DNA of 64,000 bases from Nepenthes gracilis (lineage: Eukaryota; Streptophyta; Magnoliopsida; Caryophyllales; Nepenthaceae), in contig BSYO01000005.1 in the NCBI GenBank assembly GCA_033239525.1, positions 25,996,534 through 26,060,533 of the forward strand, written 5' to 3'. The notes beneath the pieces are model-generated. The model was not told the DNA's origin, searched no databases, and was given only the letters and a program-made list of their open reading frames with translations. Every line of letters starts with the position of its first letter. The stretch's first letter is position 1. The position numbers were made by a program, and so were the translations under genes. Below, in pieces: positions 10,625 through 22,781 of this stretch.

Positions 10625-10792
10625 ATGGCCTCGCCAGTCTTAATCATGGATTTCGACAAAACACATTTCCAGGTTCTTCGGAGGGGAAATAACTCAACCA
10701 CTCCCCTGTGCCCGCCCTTGCTGCAACGATGGCTTCTTGCCCACGATCTGGTTGCCAAGTCAAACTTAGAAATGTTGAAAAGTGTGATATGA
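10625..10792 (+). pseudogene. Possible fragment of a HAD-type phosphatase N-terminus
   Basis: The ATG at 10625 opens a 55-residue reading frame beginning MASPVLIMDFDKT. The DFDKT motif near the N-terminus resembles motif I of HAD-superfamily phosphatases (the plant phosphocholine/pyrophosphatase-like group starts similarly). The similarity stops after this motif: the following residues do not match the family and no other HAD motif is present downstream. It could be the 5' end of a truncated gene, a captured fragment, or chance. Confidence 0.2.
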
Positions 10793-12448
10793 TAATAAAA
10801 TCATAAGAATCAATTATCAATGGTAACCTTACCGATAATGGTTAAATATCGAAGGCCAAGTTTTAAATATTTCCCTATAGCCCGAGTCATGTGCCGTTAT
10901 TTAAGATTCATGGGTGAACCGACTGTATATTATTTCTTATAGATGGAGTCAAATATTATGTTTTAAACCTATTCATATTAGATAATAATATTTACTTACA
11001 ATTAATATATTTAGATATGTACAAATATATTTCGTTAATTTTATATAATTGTTTCTACTTAATCAAAATGAACTATTCTAAGACAAATAATAAATATATA
11101 AATTTTTTATTAGTGAAAATAAATAATTTTTACAAATTTTACAATATAATTCTCGTCAAATAATTAAATAAAAGAGACATATAATATCAAATATCTAAGA
11201 TTTTAAGATTTCTTAATAAATTGTACAACAATTTGGCATAATTTTTCAAAATATCAAAATTTTTAAATAAAATAGACATATATACAAAATAAAGTCAATT
11301 AGGATAATAAATAATCATATGTATATATATTTAAATAAAGATCAAAACAATAATATGAAATTTTAGTAATAAACGAATAAAATAACTTAGATGCACCTAT
11401 CTTAACCTTGGCATTATCAAGATCTAATATTATTTAGCTTTGAAATCACCTTTCTCCCTTTTCTTTCTTATTTTTTTCTCTTTTTTTCTCTTCTCTCCGA
11501 TCCATAATTAACTAAAAAAACTAATAAAAATCCTTAAATACTCAAATTGGCACATGAATTAACAACAAAAATGGCTAAAAATCTGGTAAAAAGTCATTAA
11601 ATACCCAAATGAGCGCTCATTGGGTATGAAAATAAACACATACACAAACGATACCCCTTACGGCACGCATGAGTATTACTTATCTCATTAGTCATGCATG
11701 AGCGTGCCTCCACTATAAATGAAAGCTAACAATTCTACTAATCATGCCTAAACAAGTAAGTTCGGCACCAACTTTCTTTCTTGTATTATTTAATTTTTCA
11801 TCCAAGGACAAAGTTATTCTTGATAAATTATCCAATTACTTAATTTTTGACATCTCAGAGAATGTACTAAAGATCAAGTGTCATAAATTCAACATGTATT
11901 GCTTGTGCAATTATTATTATTATTATCATTATTATTATTATTATTATATGAGTCATACCGATATGATATGAGAGTTGGCCGGATGCGGCCCGGCATAATT
12001 CATGTGTGGGGTTAACACAACCCATTTACAATATCTATGTAAAACTTCTAACCAAACTCTCGTTAGAATTTGATTATTAGCGGCTAACACTTCTAAAGTA
12101 AAGCCGGTAACAAATTTATGACTTTAAACATAAGATAATGTAGGAAAAATCAGCCTTAAAAACTCACCATATGTGAATGAAAGAATGTATTATGAAAATA
12201 TTTTAACATGTGTTACAGTGTCACAATTTTAAAATATTATTCTATTTTCATAAATAATATAAATATTATTATGAATCACCTTAAAGATATAATAAAATTT
12301 TATTTAATTTTATTTTATACTAACAAAATCAAGCCTAAAATTCAAATGAAATAAGGATTGTATTATACAATAAGAAATTATTTCCTCAAGCAGATAATTC
12401 CTTAGTATGATGTTCTATTTTGCTCTCATAGTTTAATTCTTGCCGCAC
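10793..12448. other. AT-rich intergenic DNA, no gene recognised
   Basis: No convincing ORF. It contains an imperfect (ATT)n microsatellite at about 11909-11948 and a CACTATAAATGAAAGC promoter-like box near 11710 that may belong to an old LTR, but no ends could be assigned. Confidence 0.55.
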
Positions 12449-13285
12449 TATAACCGATCTGATTGAAATCGAACAGCCCATGCGTTTATTAGGAGAGATA
12501 TAGTCTTAGCTGTCCGATTTTAAAATTAATCGGATGACTAAAATATAATCTCGTCTAACAAGATTTTGGCCGTCCATTTCATCTAATTTAACGACTAAAA
12601 AATAAGTGTACAGCAACCCTAATTTTAAACTTTAAATTTCCTCTCTCTCCCTCCGAAATCTAATCTTCTGCTGCAAGACTTATCTCTCCCTCTCCTCTCT
12701 TCTCCGTCTTCAATCTGTACTGTTCTCCAGTACTTTGTTCCAAATCTCTTGTGGCCAGCGCTAGTTGCTGTCCTCTCCATCTCCGACCGGCGCTCCAAAT
12801 CCCCAGTGGTAACCCAATTTCTTTTGTTGCATTTCTCTTCCCTCCTCTCTTTCTCTCTCTCCTGCCAATTCCTATTCTTCTCCTTATTTTTCGATCAGTC
12901 GCCATTAATTTGGGGCCCAAAGCCGCTCAATGGATGCCATTGGATTTTATCTAATGGCCATCATTTTCATTATATAAAAAAAGATTTTTTTTTTAAAAAA
13001 AAAGGGAGGCATATGCAGTCATTGAATTTAATTCAACAGCCCCCGTTTTCTTTATATATATATAAAAAAAAGCATTTTTATATATAAAATAATTAAAGGG
13101 AAGCATATGCAACCATTAAATTGAAAACTCATCCAACAACCACAGATTTATCTGGACGAAATAAACTCGAGGTTTATTTTGCCTTCTTCATTTGTCATTT
13201 AGCGCCGCTTTCTCTCCTTTCCTCTCTTCCTTTTCTTTTATTCATTTTGCTGAGCAGTATCGCTGTTGTTGTTGTTATCGTAGCC
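12449..13285 (+). repeat. Left arm of a 0.83-kb imperfect inverted repeat
   Basis: This arm matches, in reverse complement, 14600-15425 along its whole length. Shared landmarks in order: GTTTATTAGG (12484), TCCGATTTTAAAATTAATCG (12512), AACAAGATTTTGGCCGTCCA (12558), CTTCTGCTGCAAG (12664), TGTACTGTTCTCCAGTAC (12716), GGCGCTCCAAATC (12788), the ATATATAAAAAAA stretches (13050) and GAGCAGTATCGCTGTT (13251). Most of the arm is pyrimidine-rich and UTR-like. Small ORFs inside it are not conserved between the arms. Confidence 0.85.
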
Positions 13286-14599
13286 GTCACCATTATCGTC
13301 GCTGTCACTGTCACCTGAGAAACAGAGTTGCCGTAGCCGTTGCCATTGCCGTAGCCGTTATCTTCTTCTCTCTTCCTTCCTTTATACTAAATACACTGAA
13401 TCTCTACCTATTTTTCTTTTTTGTTTTTCTTTTTCTTCGTTTCAACAAATTTTTTTTCATCGCAAATCACTGGATTATTGTCACAATTCAATAAATTTTT
13501 TTGTTATTCAATTTTTTTACTTTTTATTTTTAATATTTTTTTAAAATAATGTATTTACAAAAATAGGGAGCTTCCATCACTGTTAATAAATAAAATCTGT
13601 TATTATTTATATTTATTAATATATATATATATAATTTACAGGGCATTAAATATTATAATATTATATATATAAAATTTACGTCACTGTTAACATTAATATT
13701 ATAATGTTAACCATATAATTTAAACTAAAATTTAATGCCTTGAACTATGTTGGTGTTATGTAGAGAGAAAAAAATATAGTTAAAATATAAGTTAGAAGAA
13801 ATTACGTCTCTGGTTTATTTAATAAAAAAAATATTTTAAAAAATCTTTTAATTGCTAACTTTAATTTTTTTTAAAAGTTATTTAAAATTTTATTTTATAA
13901 TACGTAACGTACAACATCAACGATGTAGCCTTCAATGGTTGGATTGGAATTTCCAACTTTTTCAGTTTTTATTTATAAGATTTTTTTTTTTTTGTAAAAA
14001 TGTATTTATATTTATTAGAAAAAGAAATTTTTAACAAGTTAATATTATTAATAATTATTATTTTATTTTTAAAGAACTAATATTAGTTTGTGAAGACTTT
14101 TGTAGGTAAGCCCCGGTGAAAAAATTGGAAGAGATTAATAATTATGTAAATTGTTTAAATAATTTTAATTTCCTCCTCTTATTTAGGTTTCTGTGAAATT
14201 GTAAGATTATATGTAGAGACTGATATTTGCCAATATCTATTTAAAGGAAGCCTCTAATTGTTTAATCATTTATGATCCAATAGTCGATGTTTAATTAAAA
14301 TAATATAACATATAAGTATTTTATTATTTTTATAAAATATTAAAATGTCTAAATATTAGTAAAATAAAAATTAATATTTTTTTTAATATTTTTTTATATT
14401 TAATTTACTAATTAATTTTTAACTCAGCGGGCGTATGAAATTTATACAGATTGCAATCCCCAGAAACGTTTACCCCTCAATTCTTATCTGGGTGCTACAA
14501 CATGGGATGAAGATAAGTCAAATTGATTTGATTTGATTTCGCATTTTAAAAAAAATATTACACTTAATAATTAACATTTATTATAAATATAAAACTTTA
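13286..14599. other. Spacer between the inverted-repeat arms
   Basis: About 1.3 kb, strongly AT-rich. It starts with a degenerate GTT/GCC trinucleotide-like tract (13262-13350), in which Val/Ala-rich short ORFs arise by composition. No transposase or other gene is recognisable. Confidence 0.6.
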
Positions 14600-15425
14600 T
14601 AACTGCGGCAATGATAACAGCGATACTGCTCAACAAAATGAATAAGAAAAGAGGAAGAAAAGAAAAAAGAGAAAGCGGCGTTGAACAGTAAATAAAGAAA
14701 ACGAAATAAACCTAAGGTTTACATCTACGGCCGTTGGACGAGTTTTACATCTGACGGCTGCATATGTTTTCCTTTTTTCTATAAAAAAAAAAGCTTTTTT
14801 TATATATAATGAAAACGGGAGCCTTAGATTAAATCCAATGATTTCATATGCCACCCTATTTTTTTTGAAAAAAAAAAGCTTTTTTTATATATAATAAAAA
14901 TAGGGGCTATTGGATTAAATCCAATGGCCTCTGTTAAGCGTCCTTCAGCCCGAAATTAATGGTGACCAATAAAAAAATAAGGAAAAGAACAGATATAGGC
15001 AGAGGAGAGAGGCAAAGAGGATGGAAGGGGAAGAGAAATGCAGCAAAAGAAAATGGATTACCACCAGAGATTTGGAGCGCCTGCCTGAGAAGGAGATGTC
15101 GGATACTAGGCGCTAGTCGCCGGAGATTTGAAACGAAGTACTGGAGAACAGTACAAATCGAAACCGAAGAGAAAAGGAGAGGGAAAGATAAGCCTTGCAG
15201 CAGAAGAGCAAATTTTAGAGGGAGAGAGAGGGAATTCAAACTTTAAAATTGAAATTACTGTGCACTCGTTTTTTAGCCATCAGATTAGACGAAATGGATG
15301 GCCAAAATCTTATTAGATAAAATTAAATCTCAGCCGTTCGATTAATTTTAAAATCGGATGGCTGAGACTATATTTCGCCTAATAAATGCGTGGGCCGTCT
15401 AATTTTGATCGAACGGCCCACGTTG
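14600..15425 (-). repeat. Right arm of the 0.83-kb imperfect inverted repeat
   Basis: Reverse complement of the arm at 12449-13285, with the same landmarks in mirrored order (GAGCAGTATCGCTGTT at 14613-14630 on the minus strand, TGTACTGTTCTCCAGTAC near 15140, AACGGCTGAGATTTAAT near 15330). Divergence is spread over the arm and includes several small indels. Inside each arm a unit of about 100 bp with the palindromic core CATTGGATTTAATCCAATGG and ATATATAAAAAAAGC occurs twice. Confidence 0.85.
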
Positions 15426-15589
15426 AGCGAAGGACGTCATCTAGCGCCTATCCCCCGAATCCTCCCAAGATCAATGAGAATGAAGAAGTCAACTTTTGGG
15501 AGTTGACCAATAGAAGTTTCCATTTAATTCCTTTTTATTTATTTATTTATTTATTTTGTGGTGGTTATTTCTTCATTTTTCGTCGTTGA

Positions 15590-15879
15590 CGAGGAGAAGT
15601 GAAATTACCTCAATGCCACGCTGAACTTTATACTCCCCGGTGTTGGAGGGGAGGTTGGTAGGAAATTGGAGAGTCTAAAAATTTAAAATTAGGAGTTCCA
15701 ATTAATGTAAAAAGATTAAAGGTCAGTCAAATCTATTATGTATATTTTTTACATATTATGACATATTCGTGCATTTATTGGAGGAGTAAAATTACTTCTA
15801 TGCCAGGCTGAACTCTGTACTCCCCTATGTCGGAAGAGAGGTTGGTAGAGAATTGGAGCGTCTAAAAATTTAAAATTGG
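15590..15879. repeat. Satellite of about 190 bp, left block
   Basis: Two copies (starting near 15600 and 15790) of a unit with GAAATTACCTC-ATGCCA, CTGAACT, TACTCCCC, GGTTGGTAG, AATTGGAGAGTCTAAAAATTT, ATTAATGTAAAAAGA and ACATATTATGACATAT. The second copy is interrupted by the element starting at 15880. The same unit is part of every monomer of the large array. Confidence 0.75.
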
Positions 15880-17008
15880 CTACACGTTTGGTTAGAAAGA
15901 ATATAAATTTTATTTCACATTATTCCTTCAAAAATATTTATTTTTCTATTTGATTGTATTTTGATAGGGAATAAATATTTTTAAAAGAATAGTTATTTAA
16001 GAAAATTTGGGAATAACTATTCCCATATTAATTTTTAAAAAATATAATTATATTTATATAATAATTAAGTATTTAAAAAATATTTTAGATATATAATAAT
16101 TTTAAGTATTTAAAAATATATATTTAAAAAATATATAATTATATATTATAATTATATATTTAAAATATATATAATTATTAAATATGTAATTATTTAAAAT
16201 ATATTATATAATATACAATTATATTTTATTTGATTATATGTATTTATACATGTAATCATTTAAATATTTATTAAATATATTTTATACATATTTAATATAT
16301 ATAATAAATATGTATTTTATATAATTATTATAATAATTAATTGTATTTTATCTGTATTTTATATAAATATATATTTTATATTATAATATTTGTTAAATAT
16401 TATATGTAATATATATTATGTATTATAATAATTTATATAAAGTAATAAGTATTTTATTAAATATGTATAGATATAAATATATATTTTATTTATAAATAAT
16501 TATGTATTTATACATGACAAGGAATAAATATATATTTTATATATTATAATAACTATTATAGATTTAACATATATATTATATATTTTATATGATAAAAATA
16601 TATATAATTATTAAATATATAGTTATTTAAAAAATATATTATATAAGATATAATTATATTTTATATGATTATATATTTTATACATGTAATTATTTAAATA
16701 TTTATTAAATATATATTTTATATGATAAAAATATATATTATATTAAATAATAATTATATATATATATATATAAGAAAAAATAATATTTTTTTCTTGAATA
16801 AGGATAAAAAAAGTTATTATAATAAATTGTCACCTTATTCTGCATACTATTCTACGAACTAAACGTTAAAATACTAATTCTTAACTTATTTTATTTCAAC
16901 AACCAAATATGAAAATTATACTTTCAAACTCTATTCATATTCTATTATATTCTCTAAAAATAATTATTTTATTTTTACCTTATTCTATTCTAACAATCAA
17001 ATGTAGTA
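15880..17008. mobile_element. AT-rich TIR element inserted in the satellite
   Basis: It interrupts a satellite copy between AAAATTG and AGTTTTAATTAAT. The left end CTACACGTTTGGTTAGAA is an imperfect inverted repeat of the right end (reverse complement CTACATTTGATTGTTAGAA). The interior from 16020 to 16790 is almost pure A/T with long TATA runs and has no coding content. Its last 200 bp (ACTAAACGTTAAAATACTAATT to CAATCAAATGTAG) recur in every monomer of the big array. No clear target-site duplication was seen, so the superfamily is undetermined. Confidence 0.55.
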
Positions 17009-17911
17009 TGAAAGTTTTAATTAATATAAGAAGACTAAAGGTCAATTAATTCAATTGTGTGTATTTTATACATATTATAAGGAGTGAAATGACATCTATG
17101 CCAAGCTAAACCTTATACTCCCTGTGTTGGAAAAGAGGTTAGTAGGGAATTGGAGAGTCTAAAAATTTAAAATTGAGAGTTTAAATTAATGTAAAAAGAC
17201 TAAAAATCAATTAATTCAACTGTATGTATTTTATGCATATTATGACATATCCGTGTGTTCAATGGAGGAGTGAAATTACATCTATATTAGGCTAAACTTT
17301 GTACTCCCCTATGTTGGAAGGGAGGTTGGTATAGAATTGGAGAGTCTTAAAATTTAAAATTGAAAGCTTTAATTAATGTAAGAAGATTAAAGGTCAGTTT
17401 ATTCGATAGTGTGTATTTTATGTAATTATGACATATCTGTGCATTCATTGAAGGGGTGAAATAATCTCTATGCTAGGCTGAACTTTGTGCACCTCTGTGT
17501 TTGAAGGGAGGTTGGCAGGAGAGAGTCCGAAATTTTAAAATTATGAGTTTTAATTAATGTAAAAAGACTAAAGGTTAGTTGATTCAACTAGAGTGTCTAA
17601 AAATTTAAAATTTGGAGTTTTAATTAATCTAAAAAAACTAAAGGTCAATTAATTCGACTGTGTGTATTTTATATATATTATGACGTATCCGTGCATTCAC
17701 TGGAGGAATGAAATTACCTCTATGCCGGGTTAAACTTTGTACTTCTTGTGTTGAAAGGAAGGTTGGCAGGGAATTGGAGAGTCTGAAAATTTAAATTGAA
17801 AGTTTTAATTAATGTAAGAAGACTAAATGTCAGTTAATTCTATTGTGTGTATTTTATGCATATTATGACGTATCGTACATGCATTTCTTCTACTGTGTCA
17901 TTTATCGACAA
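17009..17911. repeat. Satellite of about 190 bp, right block
   Basis: About four more copies (starting near 17084, 17270, 17455, a partial at 17590 and 17707) of the unit described at 15590. They run without a break into the first 2.4-kb monomer at the GTTAGCATAAAATATTT landmark (17912). Confidence 0.75.
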
Positions 17912-20347
17912 GTTAGCATAAAATATTTAATAATATATGAGCACCCTTCTTATGGGTTTATTGTGGTAGTGGGATATTATTTGATGATTTATTTTTAATT
18001 AAAAAATGAGAAATCATCTGATATTTATTAAAAATAATATCAATTGATCTTATAATTTAAAACATTTGAATATCTATTCAAATATATCTATATAAATTTT
18101 AAATTTATCTCTATCATTAGTATAATGTGATAGAAGTCATAATTATGTTAAAATTATCAAATGAAAACCGTTAGCCAAACCCCAAAGTTGATGGGAATGA
18201 TGGTCTAACCCCAATCCTTGGCCTTAGAAAATAACAAGCACTATGGTATAAATAATCGGTACTCGTAAGCTTATGAATAGAAAATAAAAACTTAAAAAAT
18301 ATTTAAATATTTTAATCATATTTTAACATATATTATTACTACACTTAGCCGTTGTAATATTTTTATTAAAAAATATAGATAAAATAAAACAAAACGTATA
18401 AATAATGTCTAAATTTTGTTATATAGGCTTTTACAGTTTTGCATAATCAATCTTCATCTTCTTTACATGCATTTGTACTACCTTTTTAGCATTCGAAATT
18501 GCTTTTTTAGAAAAAAAAATTGATAAATGAAATAATATTCTTTCATTTTTCTATATATTGAAAAATAAATTATAAAATATTATTAACATAAAAGTTAATC
18601 ATTGACACATATATTTTATATAGAATAATATTTATTTATTTTTTTAAAAAAGTGATTTAATTAAAATTATGTTGAAATTATTAATTGAGGCATTAACAAA
18701 GGTAATAAAAACTCTTATTAAATATTTTGAATTTTTTTATATTAGTATGAATTGCTTAAGATGTTACAAAAACTGTGTGTTGGTATTCAAAAATTTTAAA
18801 AGTACTAAATATTTTTTATTTTTAATTTTAAAAAATCTAATATATTATAACATAACTATACATAAGATCATAACGCTATCACTAAACATCATTAGCTAAA
18901 AAATCCTCAAATTTATATTTATTAATTTAAAAATTAATTTTTATTTAAATTATATGAAAAGACTAACACCATTACATTTAAAAATATATCGGGACATTTT
19001 AAATAACATTGACTGCAAGTGTCTTTACATGTATATTTTGAATTTACAATGTTCTGCTACAAATAATACTCTCTGAGTAAACAAAATATTCAGTCACCCC
19101 CTAATTTATCTTCTTGCTATACTAAAAAGCTGATAGCATTACATTACATATAAATATTATTTCGGATAAAATTGATAATAATTATTATCCATATATATAT
19201 ATATATATTTAATGTGTCTTCCAAGATATTCGATATCTGTAAAACTTTCACACTTATATTTTCTTCATTTTTTACAAAAAATAATTTTTTAATTATTAAT
19301 TAATTTAATTTTTAGAAGTCGTCAAACGTTACTTGAACGCCATTTTAGAGGATGGTCAGGAACAGAGAGAGTAACAATATTAATTGCAAGTTTTAATTTT
19401 GACACCTCAAAACCTATTGCGAGTTTCACATCAAGGGCAACTCCACAGGGGTTTTCTTATAAGTAGAGGGGATTCACTTCTCTCAAGATGTACCATTGGG
19501 GGAGACTAAGATCCCAACAATTTGTACGTGCAATAGGTACTCTCGTTGAGAGCAGCCCCCAATCCGTAAAATGGTACCTATGAAGGGGCAGACAAATTAC
19601 CACTGCGATGGAGCGGAGTAACGCACTGCAGACTTACACGTCGTAAAGTGAAAGCCACCAAGGGTGGCGGCCATTGAAGGGGGAGAAATATTGTGAATCC
19701 CACATCGGGAAGGCAACTTTACAATGGTTGTCTTGTAAATTAAGAGAAATTTACTTCTCTCACGGTGCACTTTTTGGGGGAGGTTTGAGCCCCAACGGTT
19801 TATACTCGCAACAAAGCCATTAACAACATATGATGTAACGGTTATAATTATTTGAAATTCCTTCATTAGAGTTAAAATAAAAAAAAGTTACAAACCAAAT
19901 ATTAAAATACTAATTCCTAACTTATTCTATTCTAACAATTAAATGTGAAAATAATAATTTTAAATTATATTCTCTTCTTATTTTATTTCCTGAGAATAAC
20001 TATTATATTTTTACTTTATTCCATTCGAACAATCAAATATAGTATGAAAGTTTTAATAAATGTAAGAAGACTAAAGGCCAATTGATTCAATTGTGTGTAT
20101 TTTATACATATTATGACGTATCTGTGCAATCACTGGAGAAGTGAAATTACCTCTATGCCAGGCTAAACTTTATACTCCATGTGTTGGAAGGGAGGTTGGT
20201 AGGGAATTGGAAAGTTTAAAAATTTAAAATTGAGAATTTTAATTAATGTAAAAATACTAAAGGTCAATTGATTCGAACTGTATGTATTTTATGCATATTA
20301 TGACGTACCCATGCATTCATTTCTTCTCTTGTGTCATTTATCTACAA
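17912..20347. repeat. Array monomer 1 (2436 bp)
   Basis: First full monomer. Its second half, including the module at about 19417-19813, is nearly identical to monomer 3, not monomer 2, which marks the left dimeric organisation. Confidence 0.85.
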
Positions 20348-22781
20348 GTTAGCATAAAATATTTAATAATATATGAGCACCCTTCTTATGGATTTTTTAT
20401 GATAGTGAGACATTATTTGAAAATTTATTTTTAATTTAAAAAGAAAAAAATCCTCTAAAGTGTATTAAAAATAATATCAATTGATCTTATAATTTAATAC
20501 ATTTGAATATCTATGTAAATTTATCTATCTAAATTTTAAATTTATCCCTATCATTATTATAATATGATAGAAGCCATAATTATGTTGATATTAGCAAATA
20601 AAAACAGTTAGCTCAACGCCAAAGTTGATGGATATGAAGGTCTAACCCCACCCTTGGACTTAGAGAGTAACAAGCAGTATAGTATACATAATGGGTACTC
20701 GTAAGTTTGTGAATAGAAAATAAAAAATTTAAAAAAATATTTAAACATTTTAACAATCTTTTAACATATATTCTTACTAGACGTAGACGTTATAATATTT
20801 TTATTAAAAAATATAGATAAAATAAAACAAAAAAGATACATAATGACTAACTTTAGTTATGCAGACTTTCATAGTATTGCATAATCAATTTTCATCTTTT
20901 TTATCTGTACTCGTTTTATCTTTTTAGCGTCCTAAACTGTAATTTTTGAAAATAATTTAATAAATAAAATAATATTTTTTTAATTTTTTTATATATTGAG
21001 AAATAAATTATAAAATATTATTAACATAAAAGTTAATAATTGACATGTATATTTTATATAGAATAAGTTTTATTTATTTTTTTAAAAAAGTGACTTAATT
21101 AAAACTATGTCAAAATTATTAATTGAGGCATTAACAAAGGTAATAAAAAATCTTATTGAATATTTTAAATTTTTTTATATTAGTATGAATTGCTTTAGAT
21201 GTTACAAAAACTGTGTGTTAGGTATTCAAAAATTTTAAAAGTACTAAATATTTTTTATCTTTAATTTTTAGAAATTTAATATATGATAACATAACTATAC
21301 ATAAGATCATAACGCTATCACTAAACATCATTAGCTAAAAAATCCTCAAATTTACATTTATTAACTTAAAATTTAATTTTTGTTTAAATTATATGAAAAG
21401 ACTAACACCATTATATTTAAGAATATATCGAGACATTTTAAACAACATTAACTGCAAGTGTCTTTACATGTATATTTTGAATTTACAATGTTATGCTACA
21501 AATAGTACACTCTGAGTGAATAAAATATTCAGTCACCCCCTAATTTATCTTCTAACTATACCAAAAAACTCATAGCATTATATTACATAAAAATATTATT
21601 TCAGATAAAACTGATAATAATTACTATCCTTATATATATATTTTTTAATGTGTCTTCCAAGATATTCAATATATTTAAAACTTTCAGACAAATATTTTTT
21701 TATTTTTTATTAAAGATATTTTTTTAATTATTAATTAATTTAATTTTTAGAAGTCATCAAACATTACTTGAACGCCATTTTAGAGGATGGTCAGAAATAT
21801 AGAGAGTAACAATATTAATAGCAAGTTTTGATTTTGATACTTGAAAACTTATTGTGAGTTTCACATCAGGAGGCAACTCCACAGGGGTTTACTTATAAGT
21901 TGAGGGTGATTCTCTTTTCTCAAGATGTACCTTTCGGGGAGGCTTAGGTCCCAATAATTTGTACTTGCAACAAGTACTCTCGTTGAGAGAAACCCCCAGT
22001 TTATAAAAGGCTACCTACGAAAGGGCGGACTGTTTACCGCTGCGGTGGAGCGGAGTAACGCACCGCAGAGTGACACGTCGTAAAGTGAAGCTGCCAAGGT
22101 TGGCGGCCATTGAAGGGGGAGAAATATTGTGAATCATACATCGGGAAAGTAACTCCACAAAGGTTGTCATATAAATTGAGAGAGATTTTTTTCTCTCACG
22201 GTGCACTTTTTAGGGGAGGTTTGAGTCCTAACGGCTTATACTCACAACAAAACCATTAACAACATATGATGTAATAGTTATAATTACTTAAAATTCCTTC
22301 ATTAAAGTTAAAATAAAAAAAGTTACAAACCAAATATAAAAATGCTAATTTCTAACTTATTCTATTCCAACAACTAAATATAAAATTAATAATTTTAAAT
22401 TATATTCTCTTCTTATTCTATTCTCTGAAAATAACTATTCTATTTTTATTCTATTCCATTCGAACAATCAAATGTAGTATGAGAGTTTAAATTAATGTAA
22501 GAAGACTAAATGTCAATTGATTTAATTGTGTGTATTTTATACATATTATGACGTATCCGTGCATTCACTGGAGGAATGAAATTACCTCTATGCCAAAGCA
22601 AACTTTATACTCCATGTGTTGGAAGGGAGGTTGGTAGGGAATTGAAAGTTTAAAAATTTAAAATTGAGAATTTTAATTAATGTAAAAATACTAAAGGTCA
22701 ATTGATTCGAACTGTATGTATTTTATGCATATTATGACGTACCCATGCATTCATTTCTTCTCTTGTGTCATTTATCTACAA
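20348..22781. repeat. Array monomer 2 (2434 bp)
   Basis: Partner of monomer 4. From about 20940 to 21900 the two match almost base for base. Module at about 21853-22250. Confidence 0.85.

Noticed and set aside
13262..13360. GTT/GCC-rich tract as a trinucleotide-expansion coding repeat (Val/Ala-rich peptide)
   Set aside because: The ORFs are short, start in UTR-like sequence and are not conserved in the opposite arm; the tract is simple-sequence DNA.
16020..16790. Nearly pure A/T stretch as an origin or matrix-attachment region
   Set aside because: It lies inside a TIR element and has no feature beyond base composition to support such a role.
18669..18899. A 71-76-codon ORF (MLK-LIEALTKVIK...) recurring in several array monomers, for example at 31493 and 52807
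   Set aside because: Monomers 2, 4, 7 and 10 break it by a single extra base after TGTGTGTTAGG, and its composition (Phe, Ile, Tyr, Lys, Asn) follows the AT-rich DNA. Recurrence is explained by array copying.
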